A stretch of 5,633 nt of DNA, taken from T1Sed10-49 sp046498405 (GTDB taxonomy: Bacteria > Actinomycetota > Nitriliruptoria > Euzebyales > Egibacteraceae). Positions 1 through 4,911 of the stretch are shown piece after piece. The number at the start of each line of letters is the position of its first letter. Position 1 is the first letter of the stretch. The notes below the pieces were generated by a model. It did no database searches and had not been told where the DNA came from. It saw only the letters and a program-made list of their open reading frames with translations. The stretch covers positions 1-5,633 of the forward strand of contig JAWOAS010000176.1 of assembly GCA_046498405.1 (NCBI GenBank), written 5' to 3'. Both the position numbers and the translations under genes were made by a program.

Positions 1-85
1 ACCACTGGCATTGACAGATGAATACCAGGAACTTGTGGAGAATGCGGATGAGGGAACATATCGTTTATATGTTACTTATCAATTG
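1..85. other. Low-GC foreign segment abutting the truncated dehydrogenase
   Basis: By direct count 34 of 85 bases are G or C (about 40%), against a window that is otherwise roughly three-quarters GC. The change is abrupt, between about 85 and 89. Plus-strand frame 2 is open through the whole segment and reads as a plausible acidic peptide (includes LTDEYQELVENADEGTY), so this may be the interior of a gene from a lower-GC genome. I do not recognise the protein. The minus strand has a stop at 65-67 that closes the dehydrogenase frame. It could be an assembly chimera, a read-through from another organism, or the edge of an insertion. No inverted repeat or target-site duplication can be judged because the segment starts at the window edge. 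Confidence 0.6.
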
Positions 86-196
86 TGCGCCGGTCGAGGC
101 GATGCGCACGAGCACCTCCCCCGCCGCCGGCTCCGGCGTGGCCACCTCCTCGAGGCGCAGAGGCTGCCCGTACTCGTGCAGGAGTGCTGCCTTCAT
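65..196 (-). CDS. Zinc-type alcohol dehydrogenase (MDR family), N-terminal fragment, broken by foreign DNA
   Basis: Codons 1-37 from ATG 196 read like the start of the GroES-like domain of medium-chain zinc-dependent alcohol dehydrogenases: MKAALLHEYGQPLRLEEV, a proline-rich turn (PEPAAGEV), then VLVRIASTGA. In the family the next residues carry the first catalytic zinc ligand (usually CHSD or CHTD). Here the sequence instead runs into six low-GC codons and TAA at 65-67, so the native reading ends at about codon 37 of a usual 330-350. An ATG further upstream at 289 is in frame, but the 196 start is chosen because the family begins with MKA and there is a GAAGGG ribosome binding site six bases upstream. 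The intact enzyme would oxidise alcohols or reduce aldehydes with NAD(P) in the cytoplasm; the substrate cannot be inferred. Whether the break is biological or an assembly join cannot be told from the window. Confidence 0.72.
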   Translation of the reverse strand: MKAALLHEYGQPLRLEEVATPEPAAGEVLVRIASTGAQLISNI

Positions 197-202
197 GATC
201 GG

Positions 203-208
203 CCCTTC
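203..208 (-). promoter_or_regulatory. Ribosome binding site of the dehydrogenase fragment
   Basis: On the minus strand this reads GAAGGG, six bases before ATG 196. It decides the start in favour of 196 over the in-frame ATG at 289, which has no comparable site. Confidence 0.5.
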
Positions 209-232
209 GCGCGACGACGGTGGGATGACCAG

Positions 233-261
233 ATCGTGAGCGGGCCGACGATGACCGTCAA
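233..261 (-). promoter_or_regulatory. Candidate promoter for the dehydrogenase
   Basis: Minus-strand TTGACG (261-256) and CACGAT (238-233) are separated by 17 bases. The first is a five-of-six match to the housekeeping -35 hexamer; the second is a weak -10 that keeps the key A and final T. Transcription would begin near 226 and leave a 5' leader of about 30 bases with the GAAGGG site. This suggests the dehydrogenase has its own promoter and does not depend on read-through from the MFS gene. It is inferred from consensus only. Confidence 0.35.
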
Positions 262-310
262 GGACAAGGTTGACCGCAATGGCAACCATGCTCTGCTCGG
301 GAGCGGCGGG

Positions 311-1498
311 TCATGCTCGGCGGGGAGTCGCCGCGGCGCCCAGGGGCCGCGGCGCGAGGCGCACCGCCACCGCCACGCACACCGCGGCGCAGAGCAGGAG
401 CCCCGCGGCGGCGAGCCAGGCGGCGGCGAAGCCGGCAGCCTCGACGATCGCGCCGAAGCCGAGCGGGCCGACCGCCGCGCCGACGAAGAAGAGGCTGAGG
501 AACGTGCTCGTGCCCGCCGCCGGGCGGTCGCGGTTGAGCCGGACCACCGAGAGGTCCATGAGACCGTTCCAGGCCCAGCCGACCCCGAAGGCGATCGTCG
601 TGGCCGCGACGAGCGTGAGGGGTCCCTGCCCGAGGGCGAGCAGGGCGAAGCCGAGGCTGCCGGCGGCCATCATCCCCGCCATCGCCGGCATCGGCGGGAA
701 GGGCCGGGCGTCGGCGCGCACGCCGACGGCCAGGCGCACGGCGATCGAGACGACGCTGCCGTAGACGAGCAGCAGGCCGGCCGCCGACGCGCCGAGGCCA
801 CGGTCCACGGCGGCCTCGACGAGGAAGGACCCCAGGGCCATCGTCGGCGCGGCGGCGAAGACCCCGGCCAGGGCGAGCCAGGCCATCGTCGGGGGCACCG
901 GCCCGGCCCCGGTCCGCGGCCGCGGCGCCGAGGCGGGGCTGTGGCGTGGCACGAGGGCGGGCACCGCGAGCACGGCCACGGCGACGAGGCCGTAGGCCCA
1001 GCGCCAGCCGATCGTCAGCGCGATGAGCGGCACCGTCGCGCCGGCCAGCAGCGAGGCCAGCGGCACCGCGGCCTGCTTGACGCCGAAGGCCGTGCCCTCC
1101 CGGCGCCCCGCAAGCCCGCGCGAGAGCAGGCCGTTGGCCGAGGGCTGGCCGAAGGCCTGCCCCACTCCCCCGAGCGCCATCGCCCCGAGCAGCCCCGCGT
1201 AGCCGTCGACGAGCAGGGCCACCGAGGCCAGCGCGAGCGCGGCGAGCAGGCAGGTCGTCAGCACCCCGCGCAGGGATCCGAGCCGCTCGATGACCCGGCG
1301 CACGAAGGGGCCGCAGACCGCCGAGACGAGGAAGAACAGCGCGATCGCCCCGCCGAGCCCGGCCTCGGAGAAGCCGAGGTCGGCGCGCACCTGCACCGCG
1401 AGGGCGCCGAGGAGGAAGAGCGGCATCGCCGCGACCGCGGTGGCCCCGACCGCTGCGGCGGCCAGCCGTCGGCCCCGCACGGGGGTGGCCTCGCTCAT
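311..1498 (-). CDS. MFS transporter, 12 predicted membrane helices
   Basis: 395 residues, a normal length for a single-polypeptide major facilitator superfamily permease. About twelve hydrophobic helices can be picked out (roughly 13-37, 46-65, 78-97, 100-125, 136-158, 161-183, 205-229, 238-260, 268-290, 294-318, 329-352, 357-380). A Pro/Arg-rich central loop at 185-204 splits it into two six-helix halves. The loop after helix 2 (RRVIERLGS, 67-75) is the basic cytoplasmic loop where MFS motif A sits, in degenerate form. Helices 4-5 carry GQAFGQPSANGLLSRG and GTAFGVKQAAVP, a pattern common in actinobacterial MFS proteins annotated as drug or small-molecule exporters. The substrate is unknown. 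ATG 1498 is the start; no good Shine-Dalgarno precedes it. The gene lies 64 bases downstream of the 62-residue membrane protein and may be co-transcribed with it. Confidence 0.9.
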   Translation of the reverse strand: MSEATPVRGRRLAAAAVGATAVAAMPLFLLGALAVQVRADLGFSEAGLGGAIALFFLVSAVCGPFVRRVIERLGSLRGVLTTCLLAALALASVALLVDGYAGLLGAMALGGVGQAFGQPSANGLLSRGLAGRREGTAFGVKQAAVPLASLLAGATVPLIALTIGWRWAYGLVAVAVLAVPALVPRHSPASAPRPRTGAGPVPPTMAWLALAGVFAAAPTMALGSFLVEAAVDRGLGASAAGLLLVYGSVVSIAVRLAVGVRADARPFPPMPAMAGMMAAGSLGFALLALGQGPLTLVAATTIAFGVGWAWNGLMDLSVVRLNRDRPAAGTSTFLSLFFVGAAVGPLGFGAIVEAAGFAAAWLAAAGLLLCAAVCVAVAVRLAPRPLGAAATPRRA

Positions 1499-1562
1499 CG
1501 GCGGGCCCGCACGACGAGCCGGCGACGCGGCACGACGGCGGCGCTGGCCGTAGGCGGCGGCG

Positions 1563-1751
1563 TTACGGCGCGGCGGACCGCCGCCCTCGCCACCACGTCT
1601 GGACGTCGGAGAGCCCGTCGCGCAGGACCGGCAGGGCGGCGAGCAGCCCCGCGAGGTTGACGATGAGGAAGCCGGCCAGCGGCGAGTAGACGAGCGCGGC
1701 GAGGCCGGTCAGCGCGACGGTGATGACGACGACGAGGTGCGCGTGGCTCAT
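1563..1751 (-). CDS. Small membrane protein, 62 residues, unknown function
   Basis: The product begins MSHAHLVVVITVALTGLAAL and has two hydrophobic stretches (about 5-22 and 25-43) separated by YSP, followed by a hydrophilic tail with WWRGRR near the end. It therefore looks like a two-helix hairpin inner-membrane protein, with the basic tail probably on the cytoplasmic side. I do not recognise a family. A GTG at 1772 would add seven residues, but the ribosome binding site GGGGGAGGGG lies inside that extension and is well placed (8 bases from GGAGG) for ATG 1751, so 1751 is preferred. Codon use matches the neighbouring genes, and the antisense frame has no comparable pattern. It sits between the rhodanese flavoprotein and the MFS gene on the same strand, 64 bases upstream of the latter. 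It could be an accessory subunit of either, but nothing in the sequence shows this. Confidence 0.65.
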   Translation of the reverse strand: MSHAHLVVVITVALTGLAALVYSPLAGFLIVNLAGLLAALPVLRDGLSDVQTWWRGRRSAAP

Positions 1752-1759
1752 CGGGGTCC

Positions 1760-1764
1760 CCTCC
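1760..1764 (-). promoter_or_regulatory. Ribosome binding site deciding the start of the 62-residue protein
   Basis: Minus-strand GGAGG within a purine run (1767-1758), 8 bases before ATG 1751. It makes the upstream in-frame GTG at 1772 unlikely as a start. Confidence 0.65.
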
Positions 1765-1787
1765 CCCGGCACGGCGTCGGGCCCCGC

Positions 1788-1811
1788 ACGGTAGCCGACG
1801 CGGACCGCGTC
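1788..1811 (-). promoter_or_regulatory. Candidate -10 box with a palindromic operator-like site in the spacer
   Basis: The plus strand at 1797-1811 is a perfect 7+1+7 inverted repeat, GACGCGGACCGCGTC. Directly downstream on the minus strand is TACCGT (1793-1788), which fits the TANNNT pattern of actinobacterial -10 boxes and lies 36 bases before ATG 1751. The palindrome fills the space where the -10/-35 spacer would be, a usual place for a repressor operator. There is no clear -35 hexamer. If real, it would drive the small membrane protein and perhaps the MFS gene. In DNA this GC-rich short palindromes arise by chance, so confidence is low. Confidence 0.28.
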
Positions 1812-1823
1812 CCGCCAGGGTCG

Positions 1824-1842
1824 GCCGCGGGCTGCCCGCGGG
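1824..1842 (-). terminator. Possible GC hairpin terminator after the CoADR-rhodanese gene
   Basis: An all-GC perfect 8-bp stem (GCCGCGGG at 1824-1831 and CCCGCGGC at 1835-1842) with a three-base loop starts 14 bases after the stop codon of the flavoprotein gene. No T tract follows. Hairpins without a U tract have been proposed as terminators in high-GC Actinomycetota, and the position right after a gene end fits, but the sequence alone does not prove function. Confidence 0.42.
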
Positions 1843-1856
1843 CGGGCGGTCGCGGC

Positions 1857-3608
1857 TCACCCCGAGCGGACGGCGACGTGGGGGCCGGTGCGGTCCTCGG
1901 CGTAGCTGACCATCGGCTCATCGCTGTCGACGCGCGCCTCGCGGGGCAGGTCCCGGGCGGCCCGGAAGCTCGCCGAGCCGCCGGAGAGCGTGGCGACGTC
2001 GGTGAAGCCACGGCCGACGAGCGCCCGGTAGGCGAGGTAGCTGCGGAAGCCCACCGCGCAGTAGAGGCGGACGGGGGTCTCGCGGTCCCACGCCTCGCAA
2101 CGCTCGCGCAGCGTCGGCAGCGGCACGTTCTCCGCGCCGGGCAGGTGCCAGGCCGCGAACTCCTCGGGGCCGCGCACGTCGACGAGGCGGGCGCCCTCGA
2201 GCACCGTCGGGTACTGCTCGGGGTACCACAGGCGGATATCGCCCCGCAGGAGGTTCGCGCCGAGGAAGCCGGCCATGTTCACCGGGTCCTTGGCCGAGCC
2301 GAACGGCGGGGCGTAGCCGAGCTCGAGCTCCTCGAGGTCGTAGACGGTCATCCCCCCGCGCAGCGCGGTGGCGAGGACGTCGAGGCGCTTGTCGACGCCG
2401 TCGAAGCCGATGAGCCCCGCGCCGAGGAGCCGGCCGTCCTCGGGCGAGAAGAGCACCTTGAGGTGCATCTGGCGGGTGCCCGGGTAGTAGCCGGCGTGGC
2501 CGGAGGGGTGCAGGTGCACGCGCTCGTAGGGGATGCCGGCCGCGGCGAGCTGACGCTCGTTGGCGCCGGTGCCCCCGGCGACCATGTCGAAGACCTTGAC
2601 CACGCCGGTGCCCTGCACCGCCGGGAACGTCGTGTCGCGGCCGCAGAGGTTGTCGGCGACGACGCGGCCCTGGCGGTTGGCGGGCCCGGCCAGCGGGATG
2701 AGCCAGGAGTCGGGCAGGACGAGGTGCTCGACCTCGACGGCGTCGCCGGCGGCGTAGACGTCGGGCACGCTCGTGCGCAGGTGGGCGTCGACCTTGATCC
2801 CCCCGCGCGGTCCGAGCTCGACGCCGGCGGCCTCGGCCAGCGCGGTGGCCGGCCGCACGCCTGCGGCGAGCACGACGAGGTCGGTGGTCACGCCCTCGCC
2901 GTCGGCGAGCTCGACGCGCAGGCGCCCGTCGTCGCCCTCGGTGAAGGCCCGCGCGCGGGTGCCGAGCCGCAGCTCGACGCCGTGCTCGCGCAGGTGGCCC
3001 TCGAGCGGGGTCGTGAGCTCGCGGTCGAGCGGGGGCATGACCTGCTCGGCCATCTCGACGACGGTGACCCCCACGTCGCGGTGGCGGAGGTTCTCGGCCA
3101 TCTCCAGGCCGATGTAGCCCGCGCCGATGACCACGCCATGGCGCACCGGCGCGGCGCCGTCGGCCCGACCGTCGACGGCGCCCTTGATGTCGTCCATGTC
3201 GCGGATCCGCCGCAGCACGTGGACGCGGGGGTCGTCGACGCCCGGCAGCGGCGGCACGATCGGCCGCGCTCCGGGGGTCAGCACGAGGGCGTCGTAGGCC
3301 TCCTCGTACTCCCGCCCACCGTCGAGGTCGTGGGCGGTGACGACCTTGCGCTCGGGGTCGATCGCGGTGACCTCGGTGGCGACCCGCACGTCGAGGTCGA
3401 GCGAGGCCCGCAGGCTCTCGGGGGTCTGCAGCAGGAGGCGGTCGCGCTCCTCGATGACCTCGCCGATGTGGTACGGCAGGCCGCAGTTGGCGAAGGAGAC
3501 GTGCCGGGCGCGCTCGAGCACGACGATCTCGGCGTGCTCGTCGAGGCGACGGGCGCGCGCGGCGCAGGACATCCCGGCGGCGACCCCGCCCACGATGACG
3601 ATCTTCAC
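1857..3608 (-). CDS. CoA-disulfide reductase-like FAD/NAD(P) oxidoreductase with C-terminal rhodanese domain
   Basis: 583 residues. Residues 1-450 are a pyridine-nucleotide-disulfide reductase of the single-cysteine CoADR/NADH oxidase/Npsr type. They contain the FAD dinucleotide motif GGVAAG (7-12), the redox cysteine C42 in SFANCGLPY, the NAD(P)H motif GAGYIG (162-167), the second FAD motif TSVPDVYAAGDA (279-290), and the dimerisation-domain signatures HPSGHAGYYPG (367-377) and GYAPPFGSAKDPVNMAGF (431-448). Y375 and Y432 are probably the counterparts of the tyrosines that help C42 in characterised CoADRs. Residues 470-550 are a rhodanese domain: LVDVR(G)PEEF, HLPGAENVP, and active-site C517 in CAVGFRS. 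Known CoADR-rhodanese fusions reduce CoA disulfide, CoA persulfide or polysulfide with NAD(P)H, in thiol balance or sulfur metabolism; which applies here is not visible. The protein is cytoplasmic with no signal peptide. The start is GTG 3608, with GGAGGAG four bases upstream. It lies 58 bases after the lipoprotein gene. Confidence 0.94.
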   Translation of the reverse strand: MKIVIVGGVAAGMSCAARARRLDEHAEIVVLERARHVSFANCGLPYHIGEVIEERDRLLLQTPESLRASLDLDVRVATEVTAIDPERKVVTAHDLDGGREYEEAYDALVLTPGARPIVPPLPGVDDPRVHVLRRIRDMDDIKGAVDGRADGAAPVRHGVVIGAGYIGLEMAENLRHRDVGVTVVEMAEQVMPPLDRELTTPLEGHLREHGVELRLGTRARAFTEGDDGRLRVELADGEGVTTDLVVLAAGVRPATALAEAAGVELGPRGGIKVDAHLRTSVPDVYAAGDAVEVEHLVLPDSWLIPLAGPANRQGRVVADNLCGRDTTFPAVQGTGVVKVFDMVAGGTGANERQLAAAGIPYERVHLHPSGHAGYYPGTRQMHLKVLFSPEDGRLLGAGLIGFDGVDKRLDVLATALRGGMTVYDLEELELGYAPPFGSAKDPVNMAGFLGANLLRGDIRLWYPEQYPTVLEGARLVDVRGPEEFAAWHLPGAENVPLPTLRERCEAWDRETPVRLYCAVGFRSYLAYRALVGRGFTDVATLSGGSASFRAARDLPREARVDSDEPMVSYAEDRTGPHVAVRSG

Positions 3609-3612
3609 GGTG

Positions 3613-3619
3613 CTCCTCC
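3613..3619 (-). promoter_or_regulatory. Strong ribosome binding site of the CoADR-rhodanese gene
   Basis: Minus-strand GGAGGAG, four bases before GTG 3608. It is among the strongest Shine-Dalgarno sites in the window and fixes the GTG as start, giving the expected MKIVIVGG N-terminus. Confidence 0.75.
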
Positions 3620-3640
3620 AAGCGCTCGGCGACGCCCCTC

Positions 3641-3670
3641 ACTGTAGGGCCGCGCCCCGGCACCGGTCAC
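3641..3670 (-). promoter_or_regulatory. Candidate promoter for the CoADR-rhodanese gene
   Basis: Minus-strand GTGACC (3670-3665) and TACAGT (3646-3641) are 18 bases apart. They match the housekeeping -35 and -10 hexamers at four of six positions each. The -35 contains the stop codon of the lipoprotein gene. Transcription would start near 3634, about 26 bases before the GTG start and just ahead of the GGAGGAG site. This would let the flavoprotein be expressed apart from aat. It is inferred from consensus only. Confidence 0.35.
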
Positions 3671-4227
3671 CGCCGGGCCGGCGCGGACCCCGCCGCGGCG
3701 ACGAGGTCACCCTCGCCACGCCCCTCGAGGGTCACCGCCCCGTCGACCGCCCACGCCCCCCGCTCGCGCACGAGCTCATAGGCCAGCAGCGCCTGCTCGC
3801 CCGAGCGCCCGACGACGGCGACGAGGGCGGCGACGCGGTCGCCGCGCTGCTCGCAGCGTTCGACGTCGTGCGAGGCCGCCTCGGCCACGACCGGGAAGTC
3901 CTCCTCGACGATGGCCGCCAGGCCCTCGGCGTCGACGGACCGGCGGAAGGCGTCGCTGGCGTGCTCCCAGGCGGCCTCCCAGTCCTGGGCGGCGAACGCC
4001 GCGAGCTGGTCGGCGAGGACCCCGTCGACGGCCTCGGCCACGACCGGCTCGCAGCCGCTGGCGGGCGGCTGCGCTCCCCCGCCGGGGGCCGGCTCGCCGC
4101 CGCCCGACTCGAGGGCCTCGTCGACCGCGCCGTCGTCGAGGCCACAGCCGGCGAGCAGCACGACGAGCAGCAGCAGCGCGGGCAGGCGAGGCCACCGCGT
4201 CCCGGCCTCCGGCGCGCGGGGCCTCAC
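3667..4227 (-). CDS. Small lipoprotein, DUF4864-like globular domain
   Basis: 186 residues. The N-terminus is a lipoprotein signal peptide: basic n-region (R2, R4, R11, R14), hydrophobic core LPALLLLVVLLA (15-26) and lipobox LAGC with acceptor C28. A low-complexity Gly/Pro/Ala linker (about 42-57) leads to a folded domain at about 59-168. Its elements are DQLAAFAAQDWEAAWEHASDAF-type helices (73-94), EEDFPVV (108-114), then strands ending YELVRERGAWAVDGAVTL (150-167). This order of Q..AF..QD..AAW.HAS, a (Y/F)P turn, and a terminal strand with W..DG resembles DUF4864 within the NTF2/SnoaL-like fold; assignment is by eye. C59 and C125 could form a disulfide outside the membrane. The start GTG 4227 overlaps the aat stop as GTGA, so translation is probably coupled to aat, and there is no good separate RBS. 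The function is unknown; a cell-surface binding or structural role is a guess. Confidence 0.85.
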   Translation of the reverse strand: MRPRAPEAGTRWPRLPALLLLVVLLAGCGLDDGAVDEALESGGGEPAPGGGAQPPASGCEPVVAEAVDGVLADQLAAFAAQDWEAAWEHASDAFRRSVDAEGLAAIVEEDFPVVAEAASHDVERCEQRGDRVAALVAVVGRSGEQALLAYELVRERGAWAVDGAVTLEGRGEGDLVAAAGSAPARR

Positions 4228-4877
4228 GACGCACCCGGCCAGGTCGCCGGTCGCTCGCGGGCCTCGGCGAGACGGGCGAGGAAGACCCGCCGCGGCAGGG
4301 CCACGGCACCGAGGCTCGTGAGGTGGTCGGTGGGCAACTGGACGTCGAGGAGGGTGAACCCGCCCTCACGCAGGCGCTCGACGAGCCCGACGAGCGCGAC
4401 CTTCGAGGCGTCGCTGACGCGGTGGAACATCGACTCGGCGCTGAAGGCCGCGCCGACGGCCACGCCGTAGAGGCCGCCGACGAGCGCGCCGCGCTCGTCG
4501 CGCACCTCGACGCTGTGGGCATGGCCGGCGGCGTGCAGCCGCCGGTAGGCGTGGGCGAGCCACGGGGTGATCCAGGTGACCGCGCGGTCGGCACAGCCCT
4601 CGAGCACGCCCGCGAAGTCGCGGTCGGTCGTCGTCGACAGGGCGCCGCGGCGCAGCGTGCGCGCGAGGGTGCGTGAGACGTGGAGCCCGTCGAGCGGCAG
4701 CACCGCCCGCGGGTCGGGGCACCACCAGCTCAGCAGGTCGGCGTCGAGCGGCCAGGGGAAGATCCCCTGACGGTAGGCGCTCAGCAGGGTGGGCACCGCG
4801 AGGTCCCCACCGAGGGCCAGGGGGCCGTCGGCGGGTGCGCGGGAGGGGTCGGGGAAGACCACGGGCGGACGCGCCAC
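4224..4877 (-). CDS. aat: Leucyl/phenylalanyl-tRNA--protein transferase
   Basis: Cytoplasmic enzyme of the N-degron pathway. It transfers Leu or Phe from aminoacyl-tRNA to proteins with N-terminal Arg or Lys, marking them for ClpS/ClpAP-type proteolysis. The family signatures occur in order: FPDPSRAP (8-15), LALGGDL (20-26), YRQGIFPW (35-42), WWCPDPRAVL (51-60), ITPWLAHAYRRLH (103-115), GGLYGVAVGAAFSAESMFHR (134-153), SKVAL (158-162), LLDVQ (176-180) and HLTSLGA (185-191). E148, D178 and Q180 line up with the catalytic-site residues E156, D186 and Q188 of the E. coli enzyme at a constant offset of eight. With GTG 4877 as start the protein has 217 residues, slightly shorter than E. coli Aat (234). 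An upstream in-frame ATG at 4913 would add 12 residues with no family match and would overlap the start of the divergent CYTH gene. The stop overlaps the lipoprotein start by four bases. Confidence 0.95.
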   Translation of the reverse strand: MARPPVVFPDPSRAPADGPLALGGDLAVPTLLSAYRQGIFPWPLDADLLSWWCPDPRAVLPLDGLHVSRTLARTLRRGALSTTTDRDFAGVLEGCADRAVTWITPWLAHAYRRLHAAGHAHSVEVRDERGALVGGLYGVAVGAAFSAESMFHRVSDASKVALVGLVERLREGGFTLLDVQLPTDHLTSLGAVALPRRVFLARLAEARERPATWPGAS

Positions 4878-4884
4878 GGCCTCG

Positions 4885-4890
4885 ACGGTA
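4885..4890 (-). promoter_or_regulatory. aat: Candidate -10 box for leaderless aat
   Basis: Minus-strand TACCGT fits TANNNT and ends seven bases before GTG 4877. Transcription would start at or next to the start codon, giving a leaderless mRNA, which agrees with the poor Shine-Dalgarno site upstream. No recognisable -35 hexamer is seen. Confidence 0.33.
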
Positions 4891-4897
4891 CCGCCGC

Positions 4898-4903
4898 TAG
4901 GAT
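4898..4903 (+). promoter_or_regulatory. Candidate -10 box for a leaderless CYTH gene
   Basis: TAGGAT, a four-of-six match to TATAAT with the key first A and last T, ends eight bases before ATG 4912. The start codon is thus where transcription would begin. There is no Shine-Dalgarno site before the ATG, as expected for a leaderless actinobacterial transcript. A -35 hexamer is not evident. Confidence 0.42.
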
Positions 4904-4911
4904 CCGCGGGC

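Noticed and set aside
1..85. End of an insertion sequence
   Set aside because: No terminal inverted repeat, transposase motif or target duplication can be seen in so short a piece, so it is left as unidentified foreign DNA.
1501..1510. Perfect 10-base palindrome GCGGGCCCGC just upstream of the MFS start
   Set aside because: Short all-GC palindromes are expected by chance at this base composition, and no promoter element accompanies it.
11..1660. Plus-strand open frame of 549 codons
   Set aside because: It starts in the low-GC segment and then runs antisense to the dehydrogenase and MFS genes. The product is Arg/Gly/Glu-rich low complexity, typical of a shadow frame in GC-rich DNA.
1737..3647. 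Plus-strand open frame of 636 codons
   Set aside because: Exactly antisense to the CoADR-rhodanese gene, whose motifs are unmistakable. The plus frame is a Val/Ala/Gly/Asp-rich shadow with no domain.
1918..3663. Second long minus-strand frame of 581 codons over the flavoprotein
   Set aside because: A different frame of the same strand giving an Arg/Pro-rich product; the flavoprotein frame carries all the conserved motifs.
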